In this document: in pieces, positions 1 to 8,660 of the stretch | Numbering within the stretch: position 1 is the stretch's first letter | Layout: each line of letters begins with the position of its first letter | Source: Helicobacter colisuis | GTDB lineage: Bacteria; Campylobacterota; Campylobacteria; Campylobacterales; Helicobacteraceae | Assembly: GCF_023646285.1 (NCBI RefSeq) | Contig: NZ_JAMOKX010000004.1 | Span: 124,001 to 188,000 of the forward strand | DNA length: 64,000 nucleotides | Direction of reading: 5' to 3' | Program-made: the position numbers and the translations under genes | Notes under the pieces: model-generated | Database searches by the model: none | What the model was told of the DNA's origin: nothing | What the model saw: the letters and a program-made list of their open reading frames with translations, nothing else

Positions 1-88
1 TAAGGCAGGGAGAAACCTTATTGGAGAAATTTGTAATGTAAAAATCTCTGAAATCAAAGGTGCACAGCTCATTGGAGAGCTTCTTTAG
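1..88 (+). CDS. miaB: MiaB C-terminal end (partial)
   Basis: An open frame (codons in phase with position 2) enters from the left edge and stops at TAG 86-88. Its last 28 residues include GRNLIGEICNVKISEI and end in LIGELL, which resembles the C-terminal TRAM domain of the radical-SAM tRNA methylthiotransferase MiaB (ms2i6A37 modification of tRNA). The next gene, a DUF374 acyltransferase, also follows miaB in H. pylori as far as I recall. Only the tail is visible, so the call rests on the TRAM-like ending plus synteny. Confidence 0.6.
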   Translation, partial: KAGRNLIGEICNVKISEIKGAQLIGELL

Positions 89-98
89 AATCTTAGAG

Positions 99-731
99 AT
101 GAAAAATATCAAAAGAAAACTCATTCTTTTCTTTTCTCCCTCTTTGATTTTTTTTCTCATCAAACTTCTTTATAAAACCTGTAAAGTTGAATACCAAATT
201 GACCCCAAAACACTAGAATTACTTCAAAAACAACAAAATTTTATAGTAGCCTTTTGGCATGGGAATCTACTTATGCAACCTTACCTTTTTAAGAAAGTTC
301 TAAAAAATAGCCCTCAAAAAGCCTATGTGCTTATTAGCCAACATTTTGATGGAGATATTATTAGCCACGCAATCAAGCTCTTTGGGATTGATTCATTAAG
401 GGGATCTAGTTCTAAGGGAAATATTAAAGTGCTTCTTTTAGCTCTAAGAAAACTTCAAAAAAATGATTTTATAGTCATCACTCCAGATGGACCAAGAGGA
501 CCCTATCACAGCATTGCAGATGGAATCGTGCTACTCTCCCAAAAATCAAAAAGACCTATTGTTTCTTCACAAATCCATTACCAAAAATTTTGGGAATTTA
601 AGAGTTGGGATAGATTCCAAATACCAAAGCCTTTTAGTCGCATTACCTATATTCTAAAAGAGCCTTTGTGGATTGAAAACTTAGACTTAGATAAAGCAAA
701 AGCCAAAATTCAACACATTATGGAAGCTTAA
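99..731 (+). CDS. DUF374 lysophospholipid acyltransferase family protein
   Basis: About 210 residues with a hydrophobic N-terminus (probable membrane anchor, residues about 8-25). FWHGNLL and the later DGPRGP motif are typical of the DUF374 branch of the LPLAT acyltransferases. Members are thought to acylate lipid A or phospholipid precursors at the inner membrane; the substrate here cannot be read from sequence. A GTG at 60 would extend it into miaB, but ATG 99, eleven bases after the miaB stop, gives a cleaner basic-then-hydrophobic start (MKNIKRK). It overlaps nothing and is followed two bases later by a TTG-start gene, so the two are probably co-transcribed. Confidence 0.8.
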   Translation: MKNIKRKLILFFSPSLIFFLIKLLYKTCKVEYQIDPKTLELLQKQQNFIVAFWHGNLLMQPYLFKKVLKNSPQKAYVLISQHFDGDIISHAIKLFGIDSLRGSSSKGNIKVLLLALRKLQKNDFIVITPDGPRGPYHSIADGIVLLSQKSKRPIVSSQIHYQKFWEFKSWDRFQIPKPFSRITYILKEPLWIENLDLDKAKAKIQHIMEA

Positions 732-733
732 AA

Positions 734-1213
734 TTGAAAAATACTTTTTTATATTTGCTCTTAGTTGCGATTCTTTTATTGATTTTAGGGTATTTTTTTT
801 CACCTTCTTATACCTTAAGCTCTCAAGCCAAGAAAGAATTTACCAAAGGAAACTACCAAGAGTCTTATCAACTTGCCACGCTTGCACTCAAAGAAGACCC
901 CTATAATCGTTCAGCCTTTAGCATTGCTAATCAATCCAAACAACGACTAAACCTCCAAAGATTCTTACAAAAAACGCAAGATTATTATAAAAAAGTCTCA
1001 AAACTACTCCAAAGTCCCTCCATAACTCCACAAGAACTTTTAGAGATTCAATGGATTTATGATGCCTTTAGTAAAGAATACGCCACTCTTTATTTCTTTA
1101 ACAAGCCAACACCTGATGAAAAAGAAGCCATAGAAAATTATGCGCAATGGTTTAAGCAACTCAAAGAAAAAATTGACCTTGCAAAAAAGCAATCATCATT
1201 AAATAAATCTTAA
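734..1213 (+). CDS. Membrane-anchored hypothetical protein with TPR-like repeat
   Basis: 159 residues starting at TTG 734, two bases after the acyltransferase stop. A single N-terminal transmembrane segment (about residues 4-22) is followed by a TPR-like helical pair (AKKEFTKGNYQESYQLATLAL, then LKEDPYNRSAF) and a charged, lysine-rich helical remainder. I do not recognise a named family. The topology suggests an inner-membrane-anchored periplasmic scaffold. Co-location with an acyltransferase and with the murein hydrolases downstream fits an envelope role, but that is inference only. Confidence 0.65.
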   Translation: MKNTFLYLLLVAILLLILGYFFSPSYTLSSQAKKEFTKGNYQESYQLATLALKEDPYNRSAFSIANQSKQRLNLQRFLQKTQDYYKKVSKLLQSPSITPQELLEIQWIYDAFSKEYATLYFFNKPTPDEKEAIENYAQWFKQLKEKIDLAKKQSSLNKS

Positions 1214-1300
1214 GTTTAAGCAGATTTTTTATCAAACTTTGTTAAAATAAAAAAGACATTTTTAACAAAATTAATATCACACTTTTAAACAAGGTATTTA

Positions 1301-2374
1301 ATGAAAATTATTCTTATTTTACTTTTATCTTTTAGTTATGCTTTATCGCAATTTAATTCCACTACTTACGATCTCAAAAACGAAGAAGTGTTAAAAACTT
1401 TTGATGTGAATCCAGATTTTTTAAACAATCCCTACTTCATTGATGTTAAAAATTCCTTTTTAGGAGAAATCAAACAAGATTATTTACTTAAAAAATTTAA
1501 AGATAATTATGAATTTATTCCCACTTTAAAAGCAATGTTTTTAGAAGAAGATATTCCTCAAGAATTTCTCTATCTTGCAATGATTGAATCAGGTTTCTCA
1601 CTCTCTGCAAAATCCAATAAACGCGCCGTTGGAATGTGGCAATTCGTGCCAAAAACTGCACAATCTTTGGGATTAGATATTAACACCCAAATTGATGAAC
1701 GCAAAGATCTTATCAAATCCACTAAAGCAGCCATTGTTTATCTAAAAAGCCTAAAGCAACAATTTGGGAAATGGTATCTTGCAGCAATTGCTTATAATTG
1801 CGGAGAAGGCAGACTTAGAAAAGCTATCAAAGAAGCCAATAGCGATTCACTTAGCATACTTTTAGATACAGAAAAAAAGTATATTCCCCTTGAAAGTCGC
1901 ATGTATATACGAAAGATTCTTTCGCTTTCACTCTTGTTTCACAATGTCAATATGCTTAAAACCAACGACTATGATTATTTTTTAAACCGCGGCGCTAACT
2001 CGCTCTTAGCCACCATTGAAGTTGCGCCTGCTACTCCACTTGCAAAAATTGCAAGAGAAGCAAATCTGCCTTTAAATAAACTCAAAGCCTACAATCCACA
2101 ATTTAAGCGCAATATTACCCCAACATATGCCAAAATCTATTCTATTTATTTACCTTATCAATTCTTAGCTACTTACAAAACAAATACTATTGATAAAGTC
2201 GCCATTCAAAACAAGCCTTACATACTTCATCGCGTCAATAAAGGCGACACAATTTACTCCATTTCTAAACACTATGGGGTTTCTTCAAAAACTATTACTC
2301 AATACAATGCTATTAAAAATGCTAATTCACTCTCTATCAATCAAGAGATTGTGATTCCTTTAGAGCAAGGATAA
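1301..2374 (+). CDS. mltD: MltD-type membrane-bound lytic murein transglycosylase with LysM
   Basis: 357 residues: signal peptide (about 1-16), a transglycosylase SLT domain (about 75-200) with catalytic glutamate in AMIESGFS and the family motifs GMWQFVPKTAQ and AYNCGEGRL, then one C-terminal LysM (about 309-353; VNKGDTIYSISKHYGV). It cleaves the MurNAc-GlcNAc bond of peptidoglycan to give 1,6-anhydro ends in the periplasm. Many MltD proteins have two or more LysM units; here I see one. It is followed three bases later by rlpA, a second glycan-strand enzyme, matching the H. pylori order. A promoter-like AT-rich stretch lies at 1230-1290. Confidence 0.9.
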   Translation: MKIILILLLSFSYALSQFNSTTYDLKNEEVLKTFDVNPDFLNNPYFIDVKNSFLGEIKQDYLLKKFKDNYEFIPTLKAMFLEEDIPQEFLYLAMIESGFSLSAKSNKRAVGMWQFVPKTAQSLGLDINTQIDERKDLIKSTKAAIVYLKSLKQQFGKWYLAAIAYNCGEGRLRKAIKEANSDSLSILLDTEKKYIPLESRMYIRKILSLSLLFHNVNMLKTNDYDYFLNRGANSLLATIEVAPATPLAKIAREANLPLNKLKAYNPQFKRNITPTYAKIYSIYLPYQFLATYKTNTIDKVAIQNKPYILHRVNKGDTIYSISKHYGVSSKTITQYNAIKNANSLSINQEIVIPLEQG

Positions 2375-2377
2375 ACT

Positions 2378-3178
2378 ATGAAAAAAACTCTTTTTTTAAG
2401 CCTAATATTTACATTTTTGTTCTTTGGTTGTAGCAGCAAAAACAATCTTTACTACAATAAAACTCCTAATTATGGAACAATGAATAACAGCCAGCAAAGC
2501 CAAAAAGCTACGATGCGCCCTTATCAAATCAATGGCAAATGGTATTATCCAACTATGGTTGCTTTAGGCGAAACTTATGAGGGGATAGCTAGTTGGTATG
2601 GACCAAAATTCCACGGCAAAAAAACCTCCAATGGTGAAACTTATAGTATGTATGCTCACACAGCCGCTCATAAAACTCTGCCGATGAATACTATCGTGCG
2701 TGTTACAAGCAAAGAAAATGGAAAATCTACCATCGTTAGAATCAATGATCGCGGACCTTTTATTAGTGGCAGAATCATTGATTTATCTAATAGTGCAGCG
2801 CGTGATATAGATATGCTCCAAAAAGGGACTGCAAATGTCAGAATCGAAGTGATTGGATTTAATGGCGCAATCTCTAATTCTATTCCACTTACCAAAGAAA
2901 CACTTGCTACAAGTGAATACAAAGTTGCTACCACGCAAACAAGCGTTCAGCTTTCACAATTCTTAGTTCAAATTGGAGCCTTTAGAAATAAAAATGGAGC
3001 ACAAAGATTTCAACAAACTCATGCAAACTCTCACGGATATAAAGCGATTATCAAAGAATATTCTCTTAATGGCTTACCTATTTATCGCGTTATGCTAAGT
3101 GGATTTCAAAGTGAGGCTGAAGCAAGAGATTTTATCTCTCTCCAAAAAATCGCTGGTGCATTCATCACTACGGAGTAA
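2378..3178 (+). CDS. rlpA: RlpA septal ring lytic transglycosylase lipoprotein
   Basis: 266 residues. Lipoprotein signal with lipobox ending at Cys18 (FFGCSSK), a double-psi beta-barrel domain (about 67-157; [19 protein letters not shown], then RINDRGPF with the Asp expected in the catalytic site) and a C-terminal SPOR domain (about 188-262; [14 protein letters not shown]). SPOR binds denuded glycan strands at the septum, so the protein is expected at division sites. It sits between mltD (3-base gap) and hisB (3-base gap), so histidine and envelope genes appear to share a transcript. Confidence 0.9.
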   Translation: MKKTLFLSLIFTFLFFGCSSKNNLYYNKTPNYGTMNNSQQSQKATMRPYQINGKWYYPTMVALGETYEGIASWYGPKFHGKKTSNGETYSMYAHTAAHKTLPMNTIVRVTSKENGKSTIVRINDRGPFISGRIIDLSNSAARDIDMLQKGTANVRIEVIGFNGAISNSIPLTKETLATSEYKVATTQTSVQLSQFLVQIGAFRNKNGAQRFQQTHANSHGYKAIIKEYSLNGLPIYRVMLSGFQSEAEARDFISLQKIAGAFITTE

Positions 3179-3181
3179 AAT

Positions 3182-3754
3182 ATGGAAACTTTAACAAGAA
3201 ACACCAAAGAAACTCAAATCTCTGCTAGTTTAGAAGTCTATGGTTTTGGTATAGCAAATATCCAAACAGGGATTGGTTTTTTTGATCATATGTTACAATC
3301 GCTTTGCAAACACGCTTCTTGGAATCTAACCCTAGAGTGCAAGGGGGATTTAGAGGTGGATTATCATCATAGTGTTGAAGACTGCGGAATCGTTATTGGA
3401 CAGCTTCTTAGAAATTCTCTTTTTCCTATTCAAAATGTTGAGCGCTTTGGTAATAGTGCAGTTGTAATGGATGAGGCTTGTGTGGAATGTGATTTGGATC
3501 TTAGCAATCGTCCTTTTTTGGTTTTTGAAGTCAAGACAGAGGGCAAAGTTGGCACTTTTGATTGCGAGTTGGTTGAGGAGTTTTTTAGGGCTTTAGTCTT
3601 TAATGCCGGTTTATCAGCGCATATCATACAAAAAAGAGGCAAGAATCGTCACCACCTTATTGAAGCCAGTTTCAAAGCCTTTGCTGTTGCCTTGCGTCGC
3701 GCTTGTGTTAAAAACGAGAAAATAGGAATCCCAAGCACCAAAGGTATCTTATGA
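3182..3754 (+). CDS. hisB: Imidazoleglycerol-phosphate dehydratase HisB
   Basis: 190 residues, the length of a stand-alone IGP dehydratase. The manganese-binding histidine motifs are present: GFFDHML, the VDYHHSVED motif (HHxxED), and a second copy near the end (RHHLIEASFKA). It makes imidazole-acetol phosphate in histidine biosynthesis. No histidinol-phosphatase domain is fused. The gene overlaps kdsC by four bases (ATGA type), so translation is probably coupled. H. pylori lacks the histidine pathway, so this gene and hisF at 61.4 kb mark the organism as a different, more prototrophic species. Confidence 0.95.
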   Translation: METLTRNTKETQISASLEVYGFGIANIQTGIGFFDHMLQSLCKHASWNLTLECKGDLEVDYHHSVEDCGIVIGQLLRNSLFPIQNVERFGNSAVVMDEACVECDLDLSNRPFLVFEVKTEGKVGTFDCELVEEFFRALVFNAGLSAHIIQKRGKNRHHLIEASFKAFAVALRRACVKNEKIGIPSTKGIL

Positions 3755-4242
3755 TTAAACTAATCGTGCTTGATGTTGATGGAACCCTAACTGATGGTAA
3801 AATTACTTATAATAATGAAGGAAATGAGCTTAAAAGCTTTAATGTCAAAGATGGACTTGGGATTGCTGCTTGGATCAAGCTTGGCAAAAAAGCGGCAATC
3901 ATTACAGGCAGAAAATCACAAATCGTAGAAAATCGCGCCAAAGAGCTTGGCATCACCTACATCAAACAAGGAATCTCTAACAAAGCCAACGCACTTTATG
4001 AGATTTTAGATCAATCTCAAATCCACATTGATGAAGTTGCTATTATTGGCGATGATTTAAATGATTTATCTATGTTTAAAATCGCCAAATACACTTTTGC
4101 GCCTAAAGATTCTGCTAAAGAAATTCAAAGAATTGCTCACATGGTCCTAAGTAAAAAAGGTGGCAAAGGTGCTGTTAGAGAAATGATTGATATTCTTATC
4201 AAACAAGAAAACCTAGAGGATAAACTCTATGAGATTTTCTAG
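3751..4242 (+). CDS. kdsC: 3-deoxy-D-manno-octulosonate 8-phosphate phosphatase KdsC
   Basis: 163 residues of the HAD superfamily without a cap domain. The nucleophile motif LDVDGTLTDG (DxD), IITGRKS, and the C-terminal GDDLNDLSM are all present. It removes phosphate from KDO-8-phosphate on the way to the lipopolysaccharide core sugar KDO. Its start overlaps hisB by four bases and its end overlaps lptC by fourteen, placing it in the LPS export operon as in H. pylori. Confidence 0.93.
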   Translation: MIKLIVLDVDGTLTDGKITYNNEGNELKSFNVKDGLGIAAWIKLGKKAAIITGRKSQIVENRAKELGITYIKQGISNKANALYEILDQSQIHIDEVAIIGDDLNDLSMFKIAKYTFAPKDSAKEIQRIAHMVLSKKGGKGAVREMIDILIKQENLEDKLYEIF

Positions 4243-4801
4243 TCTAAGAAAACACAAAAACCTCTCAAAGCCAAAAAGTGGAAGAATCGTAACAGGCTTT
4301 TTTGTATGCCTTTCGCTTTTTAGCATTGCAATGGTTTTTATACTCAACAAGCAACAAGAGGAGAAAAAACAAGCTCTTGCAAATATTTCACGTTTTGAAG
4401 CTTTTGATTTTGAATATTACAAAATCTCATCACTAGGTGTAGAGACTTATGCTATAGGCAAAAATGCTAAAGAAACCAGTAAAGAAAGTGGCATTTTAGA
4501 GCAAATTAGCGTTAATCATTATTTGTTTGAAGAGCAAAAATCAGAATTTTTGCAATCTAGTTTAGCCTTTTTCAATAGACAAGACATTCTTTTCCCCAAA
4601 GGTGTTAATTACACGCGTGATGCCATTAAATTTTGGAGTGAAGTGGCTAATTATTCTATCCCAACAAAAGAAATTTTAGGAAAGGGAGACTTTATGATTT
4701 TTAGCGAAACCTACAATATTCGGGGCAAAAATATTCTTTATAAAAATGGCAAAATCTATGCCAATAATGTTCATGGAACTCTTACAACGGATAAAAAATG
4801 A
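4229..4801 (+). CDS. lptC: LptC-like LPS export periplasmic membrane protein
   Basis: 190 residues with one N-terminal transmembrane helix (about 22-40) after a basic stretch, then a periplasmic beta-rich domain. The later part (FWSEVANYSIPTKEI and FSETYNIRGKNILY) fits the beta-jellyroll of the LptC/YrbK family, though sequence identity in this family is always low. Overlap with kdsC upstream and with lptA downstream is the main support. LptC would hand LPS from the LptBFG transporter to LptA. Confidence 0.75.
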   Translation: MRFSSLRKHKNLSKPKSGRIVTGFFVCLSLFSIAMVFILNKQQEEKKQALANISRFEAFDFEYYKISSLGVETYAIGKNAKETSKESGILEQISVNHYLFEEQKSEFLQSSLAFFNRQDILFPKGVNYTRDAIKFWSEVANYSIPTKEILGKGDFMIFSETYNIRGKNILYKNGKIYANNVHGTLTTDKK

Positions 4802-5265
4802 GGTTTTTCATTTTAATACTTGCCTTTTTATTGCCCTTGATTGCCGATGAAATAGTTATCGATGCCCAAGAGCTTATTGCCGATGAAAAAAGCAAAGTTA
4901 CCCAACTAAAAGGAAATGTGCAAATCACAAGATTGCACGATAAGCTAAATTGTGATGAAGCCTATATTTTCTTAGATAAAAATAATAAGCCCACCAAAAT
5001 GCAAGCCCTAGGAAATGTGAAGTTTTGGCTAACTTTAGAAAACAATCGCAAGATTCAAGGCAAAGCCAATGAACTTCTTTATTTTCCAAACACTCAAGAA
5101 TATCAAATTATTGGTAGCGCTTTTGTAGAAGAACCTGCTAAAAAAAACGAAGTTAAAGGAGAAAAAATCATTATCCGCTATAAAGAGGGTTATATTAACA
5201 TTGTTGGAGATGACAAAGCTCCTGCACGACTAATATTTAAACTTGACAAAGAAACAAAAAAATGA
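4798..5265 (+). CDS. lptA: LPS export periplasmic bridge protein LptA
   Basis: 155 residues with a cleavable signal peptide (about 1-16) and an OstA/LptA-like beta-jellyroll. VIDAQELIADEKSKV followed by LKGNVQITR and later YRYKEGYINIVGD-like strands are typical of the family. It would form the periplasmic filament that carries LPS from LptC to LptD. The start overlaps lptC by four bases and the stop overlaps engB by four, so this is a tightly coupled operon. Confidence 0.85.
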   Translation: MRFFILILAFLLPLIADEIVIDAQELIADEKSKVTQLKGNVQITRLHDKLNCDEAYIFLDKNNKPTKMQALGNVKFWLTLENNRKIQGKANELLYFPNTQEYQIIGSAFVEEPAKKNEVKGEKIIIRYKEGYINIVGDDKAPARLIFKLDKETKK

Positions 5266-5891
5266 CTTACACACTCTCTAAAGCCAGTTTTTTTACCTCA
5301 GCGCAAAATCTCTCCCAATGCCCTCCACCACTCCTAAGTGAAATTGCTTTTTTAGGGCGAAGTAATGTGGGTAAAAGCACCCTTATTAATCTCTTATGCA
5401 AACAAAAAAATCTAGCAAAAAGCTCTCAAACACCGGGAAAAACACAGCTTATTAACTTTTTTTTAACACATTGGAAACAAAAAGATAGTGATGAAATTTT
5501 ACAAATTTATTTGGTTGATTTACCTGGATTTGGTTATGCTAAAGTCTCCAAAACACAAAAAGAGCTTTGGAATAAAAATCTCATTGAATTCTTAAAAAAG
5601 CGTGATAGTATCCGACTTTTTGTGCATTTGCGCGATAGTCGCCACCCTCATTTAGAAATTGATTCTAATCTTGTTGAATTTTTAAGACCTTTTTTAAGAA
5701 AAGATCAAAAAATCTTACAAATTTTTACCAAATTTGACAAACTCAACACTACCCAAAAAATCAATCTTAAAAAAGAATTTCCAAATGCGCTATTTTCTAG
5801 CTCTTTACAGAAAAATAACCTTCAAGAAATGAGCGATTTTATCCTTAATCACACGCTAGGAATTCAAACAAATCTTGGAGAAACAGAATGA
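5262..5891 (+). CDS. engB: Ribosome biogenesis GTPase EngB/YsxC
   Basis: 209 residues, the expected size. GTPase motifs in order: G1 GRSNVGKST (about 32-40), G2 region SSQTPGKTQ, G3 DLPGFGYAK, G4 TKFDK, G5 SSSL. This TrmE-Era-EngA-EngB family member binds the 50S precursor and is often essential. Start overlaps lptA and stop overlaps the next gene (ATGA-type junctions). Position after lptA matches H. pylori. Confidence 0.95.
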   Translation: MTYTLSKASFFTSAQNLSQCPPPLLSEIAFLGRSNVGKSTLINLLCKQKNLAKSSQTPGKTQLINFFLTHWKQKDSDEILQIYLVDLPGFGYAKVSKTQKELWNKNLIEFLKKRDSIRLFVHLRDSRHPHLEIDSNLVEFLRPFLRKDQKILQIFTKFDKLNTTQKINLKKEFPNALFSSSLQKNNLQEMSDFILNHTLGIQTNLGETE

Positions 5892-6409
5892 TTATCACAC
5901 GACCCACACTCAAAAATATCCCGCAAATGCGCGAGATTCTTAAGCCCGAAATTAAACGTGGAGTGATTTTAGAGAGACCCTTAGATATAATGGCAAATAT
6001 GATTCGATCTTATCATATTGCTTGGGAAGAAGAAGAAATCCTAAGCTCACAGCAAAAACTCCATTTAGAAAATAAAAAGCTAGAGGATTTAAAAAAACCA
6101 ATAATGCTAGGCTTTTGTGCGTTACATATTCATTCTTTGGAATTAGCAGAGATTCGCAGCCTTATTGTTGTGCCTTTTGCACAAAGAAAAGGCGTAGCAA
6201 GTGCCTTGATAGCAGATTGCCTTAAAGAGGGCAAAATTTTGGGTATTAGTGAAGTTTTAGTTTTAACTTACAAAAGGGTTTTGTTTGAAAAAATGGGCTT
6301 TAATGAAATTAGCAAAGAAAAGATTCCTAATCAAAAAATTTGGGCGGATTGTATTTTATGCAAGCATTTTCCTCTATGCGACGAAATCGCACTGATAAAA
6401 AAATTCTAA
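5888..6409 (+). CDS. argA: Short-form N-acetylglutamate synthase (GNAT), ArgA
   Basis: 173 residues, a single GNAT domain with the acetyl-CoA loop in VPFAQRKGVASALI (about 98-111) after AEIRSLIV. The C-terminal signature WADCILCKHFPLCDE, with three cysteines, matches what I know of the short N-acetylglutamate synthases that replace the long kinase-fused ArgA in several phyla. It would acetylate glutamate as the first step of arginine synthesis, feeding ArgB (encoded at 58.4 kb). An alternative is a GNAT of other specificity. H. pylori has no gene at this position, so it is an insertion relative to that synteny. Confidence 0.78.
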   Translation: MIITRPTLKNIPQMREILKPEIKRGVILERPLDIMANMIRSYHIAWEEEEILSSQQKLHLENKKLEDLKKPIMLGFCALHIHSLELAEIRSLIVVPFAQRKGVASALIADCLKEGKILGISEVLVLTYKRVLFEKMGFNEISKEKIPNQKIWADCILCKHFPLCDEIALIKKF

Positions 6410-6840
6410 GAATCTTTTTCTTAGTTATTGGCATTGTTTTTTATATTTCTATTAGTGATATTTACTATCTTTTGCCTCCACTTTTTGGAGTTATTTATGT
6501 ATTAGCACAGGAGAGGTATGAAGCAAATGATATTAACGCCTTTTATTGGCTAATCCCCCTTTTAATTTTTCTTGAAACAAGCAAGGGATTGCCTTTTTTA
6601 AGCACTCTTTTGTTTATGGCTTTTTCTTTTAAAGTCATCTTACCAAAATTTAGAAAATTTTTTGGCTTTAGTAAAGTTTTTATCCCATTTTTTATTATTT
6701 ATGCCTATTTTGGCTATTTTATATTTTTAAACTTTATGGGATTTTTATTAGATTATGATGTGCCACCATTTTCTTGGTTTCTTAGCTTTTATGCTGGGAT
6801 TGAAATTGTGTTAATTTGGCTATTTTTATGGGTATTTTAA
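6358..6840 (+). CDS. Small integral membrane protein between engB/argA and mrdA
   Basis: About 160 residues with four or five hydrophobic segments and almost no polar domains; I know of no biochemical role. An equivalent small membrane protein sits before PBP2 in H. pylori and Campylobacter, so a morphogenesis role beside PBP2 is plausible (MreD-like position, but I see no clear MreD motif). The start is uncertain: TTG 6340, ATG 6358 and ATG 6376 are all in frame. ATG 6358 has a weak GGCGGA upstream. It overlaps the argA end and abuts mrdA without a gap. Confidence 0.7.
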   Translation: MQAFSSMRRNRTDKKILRIFFLVIGIVFYISISDIYYLLPPLFGVIYVLAQERYEANDINAFYWLIPLLIFLETSKGLPFLSTLLFMAFSFKVILPKFRKFFGFSKVFIPFFIIYAYFGYFIFLNFMGFLLDYDVPPFSWFLSFYAGIEIVLIWLFLWVF

Positions 6841-8658
6841 ATGCATAAACGTTTGTATTTTATCTTTTTTTGTTTTATCGTCTTTTGGTTGATTTTACTA
6901 ATAAAAATCTTTAACTTGAGTATTCTTAAAAATGAACAATATCAAGAACAAGCTATGAAAAATATCCTGCGTGAAGAAATCATTGCCCCTATTAGGGGAG
7001 AAATTTTTGATCGCAATGGGGAACCACTTGCCACAAATAACATAGGTTTTACAATTTCACTCCCACCCAACTTATCTTTACGATCAAATTTACCTATTTT
7101 AGAAAAAGAAATTGAATATCTTTTGACATTTTTTCCGCAACACACCAAAGAAGAATTGATAAAAAAATACCGACAAAAAGATTCGCCTTATAACCACGAT
7201 TTTATTCCCATTATTGATTTTGTGGAGCACAGCTTTATCCTAAAACATTATCCGTATTTTTTTCAAAATGAAATTTTAAGAATCAGCCCTCTAGCAAGGC
7301 GTTATTATCCCCACAAACAAAGCGCTTCGCATATTATTGGCTATGTTAGCAGAGCAAATGAAAGAGACATAGAGCTTCAGCCTATTTCTAATTATACTCA
7401 AAACATTGGCAAAGATGGACTAGAGAAGCAATATGATGACTTTTTACAAGGACAACTTGGTAAGAGAGTAATAAAAGTTGATGCCCTAAATCGCGAGATT
7501 CAAACCCTCTCTCACCAAGATTCTAAAAAGGGCGATTCTCTAATTACTACCTTGGATATCGAATTACAAAAAGCAATGGATCAAGCTTTTGAAGGAAAAA
7601 ATGGCACTGCTATTATTATGGATGCTACCAATGGAGAGATTCTAGCCGCAGGAAGCTACCCTGAATACGATCTAAATCAATTCATTGGCGGAATCTCACA
7701 CGACAATTGGAATGCCTTGCGTGATAGCCCATACAAACCCCTTATTAACAAATTTGCCAATGGATTATATCCGCCAGGATCGGTAATAAAAATGGGAATG
7801 GGATTAGCCTTTTTGGAATATGCAAAAATTGATGAAAAAGAAGAGCTTAATACTCCTGCTTTTATTGAATCAGGTGGAAGAAAATTTCGTGATTGGAAAA
7901 AAGGAGGTCATGGAAAATCTGATCTCTATAAAGCCCTAAAACGAAGTGTGGATGTGTATTTTTATCTCCTTTCTCAAAAGGTTGATTTTGAAGATATTGC
8001 CAATGTCTTAAAACAAATGGGATTAGGCGAAAAAACTGGAGTTGATTTGCCTAGCGAATCGCGCGGAATTGTCCCTTCTCCTAGCCTGAAATTCAAGCGC
8101 TTTAGAGATAAATGGTATGAAGGTGATAGTATTATTAGCTCCATAGGGCAAGGTATGTTTCTTACTACTCCTTTGCAAATTGCAAACTACACTTCCCTTA
8201 TTGCAACAGGCAAACTCCCCACTCCTCATTTTGCCAAACGTATTCAAGATAAAATCCAATCCTACCCACCCAAAGATGTGTTAAATGATTTTCAAAAAAG
8301 CAAAATGGGAGTTTTACGCGAGGGAATGCGACAAGTCTGTAGCGAAACAGATGGTACTGCTTATTATGCCACACGCGCCAGTAGAGTGAAACTAGCTTGT
8401 AAAACAGGAACTGCACAAGTTGTTGGAATCTCACAAGAAGATGAAGAAAGAATCAAAGAAGAAGAAATGGATTATTTTCATCGCTCACAAGCTTGGATTA
8501 CAGGATTTTTACCCATTGATAATCCTAAATATGTAATTACAATTATGGTAGAACACGGCGGTAGCGGATCTGGTGCTGGGGGACCGCTTTTAGCAGAGCT
8601 TGCTAATGCCCTAATAGACTGGGGCTATGTCAAAGAGACGCGCAAAAAAAAGGAATAG
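6841..8658 (+). CDS. mrdA: Penicillin-binding protein 2 (elongasome transpeptidase)
   Basis: 605 residues: N-terminal membrane anchor (about 7-27), a non-catalytic pedestal with RGEIFDRNG, then the transpeptidase domain. Catalytic SxxK is in GSVIKMG, the SxN-type motif is SVD in KRSVDVYFY, and the KTG motif is KTGTAQV. It cross-links peptidoglycan during rod or helical elongation with RodA/MreBC. It begins directly at the stop of the small membrane protein and is followed by coaBC after two bases. Length is normal for the class B PBP2 family. Confidence 0.93.
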   Translation: MHKRLYFIFFCFIVFWLILLIKIFNLSILKNEQYQEQAMKNILREEIIAPIRGEIFDRNGEPLATNNIGFTISLPPNLSLRSNLPILEKEIEYLLTFFPQHTKEELIKKYRQKDSPYNHDFIPIIDFVEHSFILKHYPYFFQNEILRISPLARRYYPHKQSASHIIGYVSRANERDIELQPISNYTQNIGKDGLEKQYDDFLQGQLGKRVIKVDALNREIQTLSHQDSKKGDSLITTLDIELQKAMDQAFEGKNGTAIIMDATNGEILAAGSYPEYDLNQFIGGISHDNWNALRDSPYKPLINKFANGLYPPGSVIKMGMGLAFLEYAKIDEKEELNTPAFIESGGRKFRDWKKGGHGKSDLYKALKRSVDVYFYLLSQKVDFEDIANVLKQMGLGEKTGVDLPSESRGIVPSPSLKFKRFRDKWYEGDSIISSIGQGMFLTTPLQIANYTSLIATGKLPTPHFAKRIQDKIQSYPPKDVLNDFQKSKMGVLREGMRQVCSETDGTAYYATRASRVKLACKTGTAQVVGISQEDEERIKEEEMDYFHRSQAWITGFLPIDNPKYVITIMVEHGGSGSGAGGPLLAELANALIDWGYVKETRKKKE

Positions 8659-8660
8659 TA

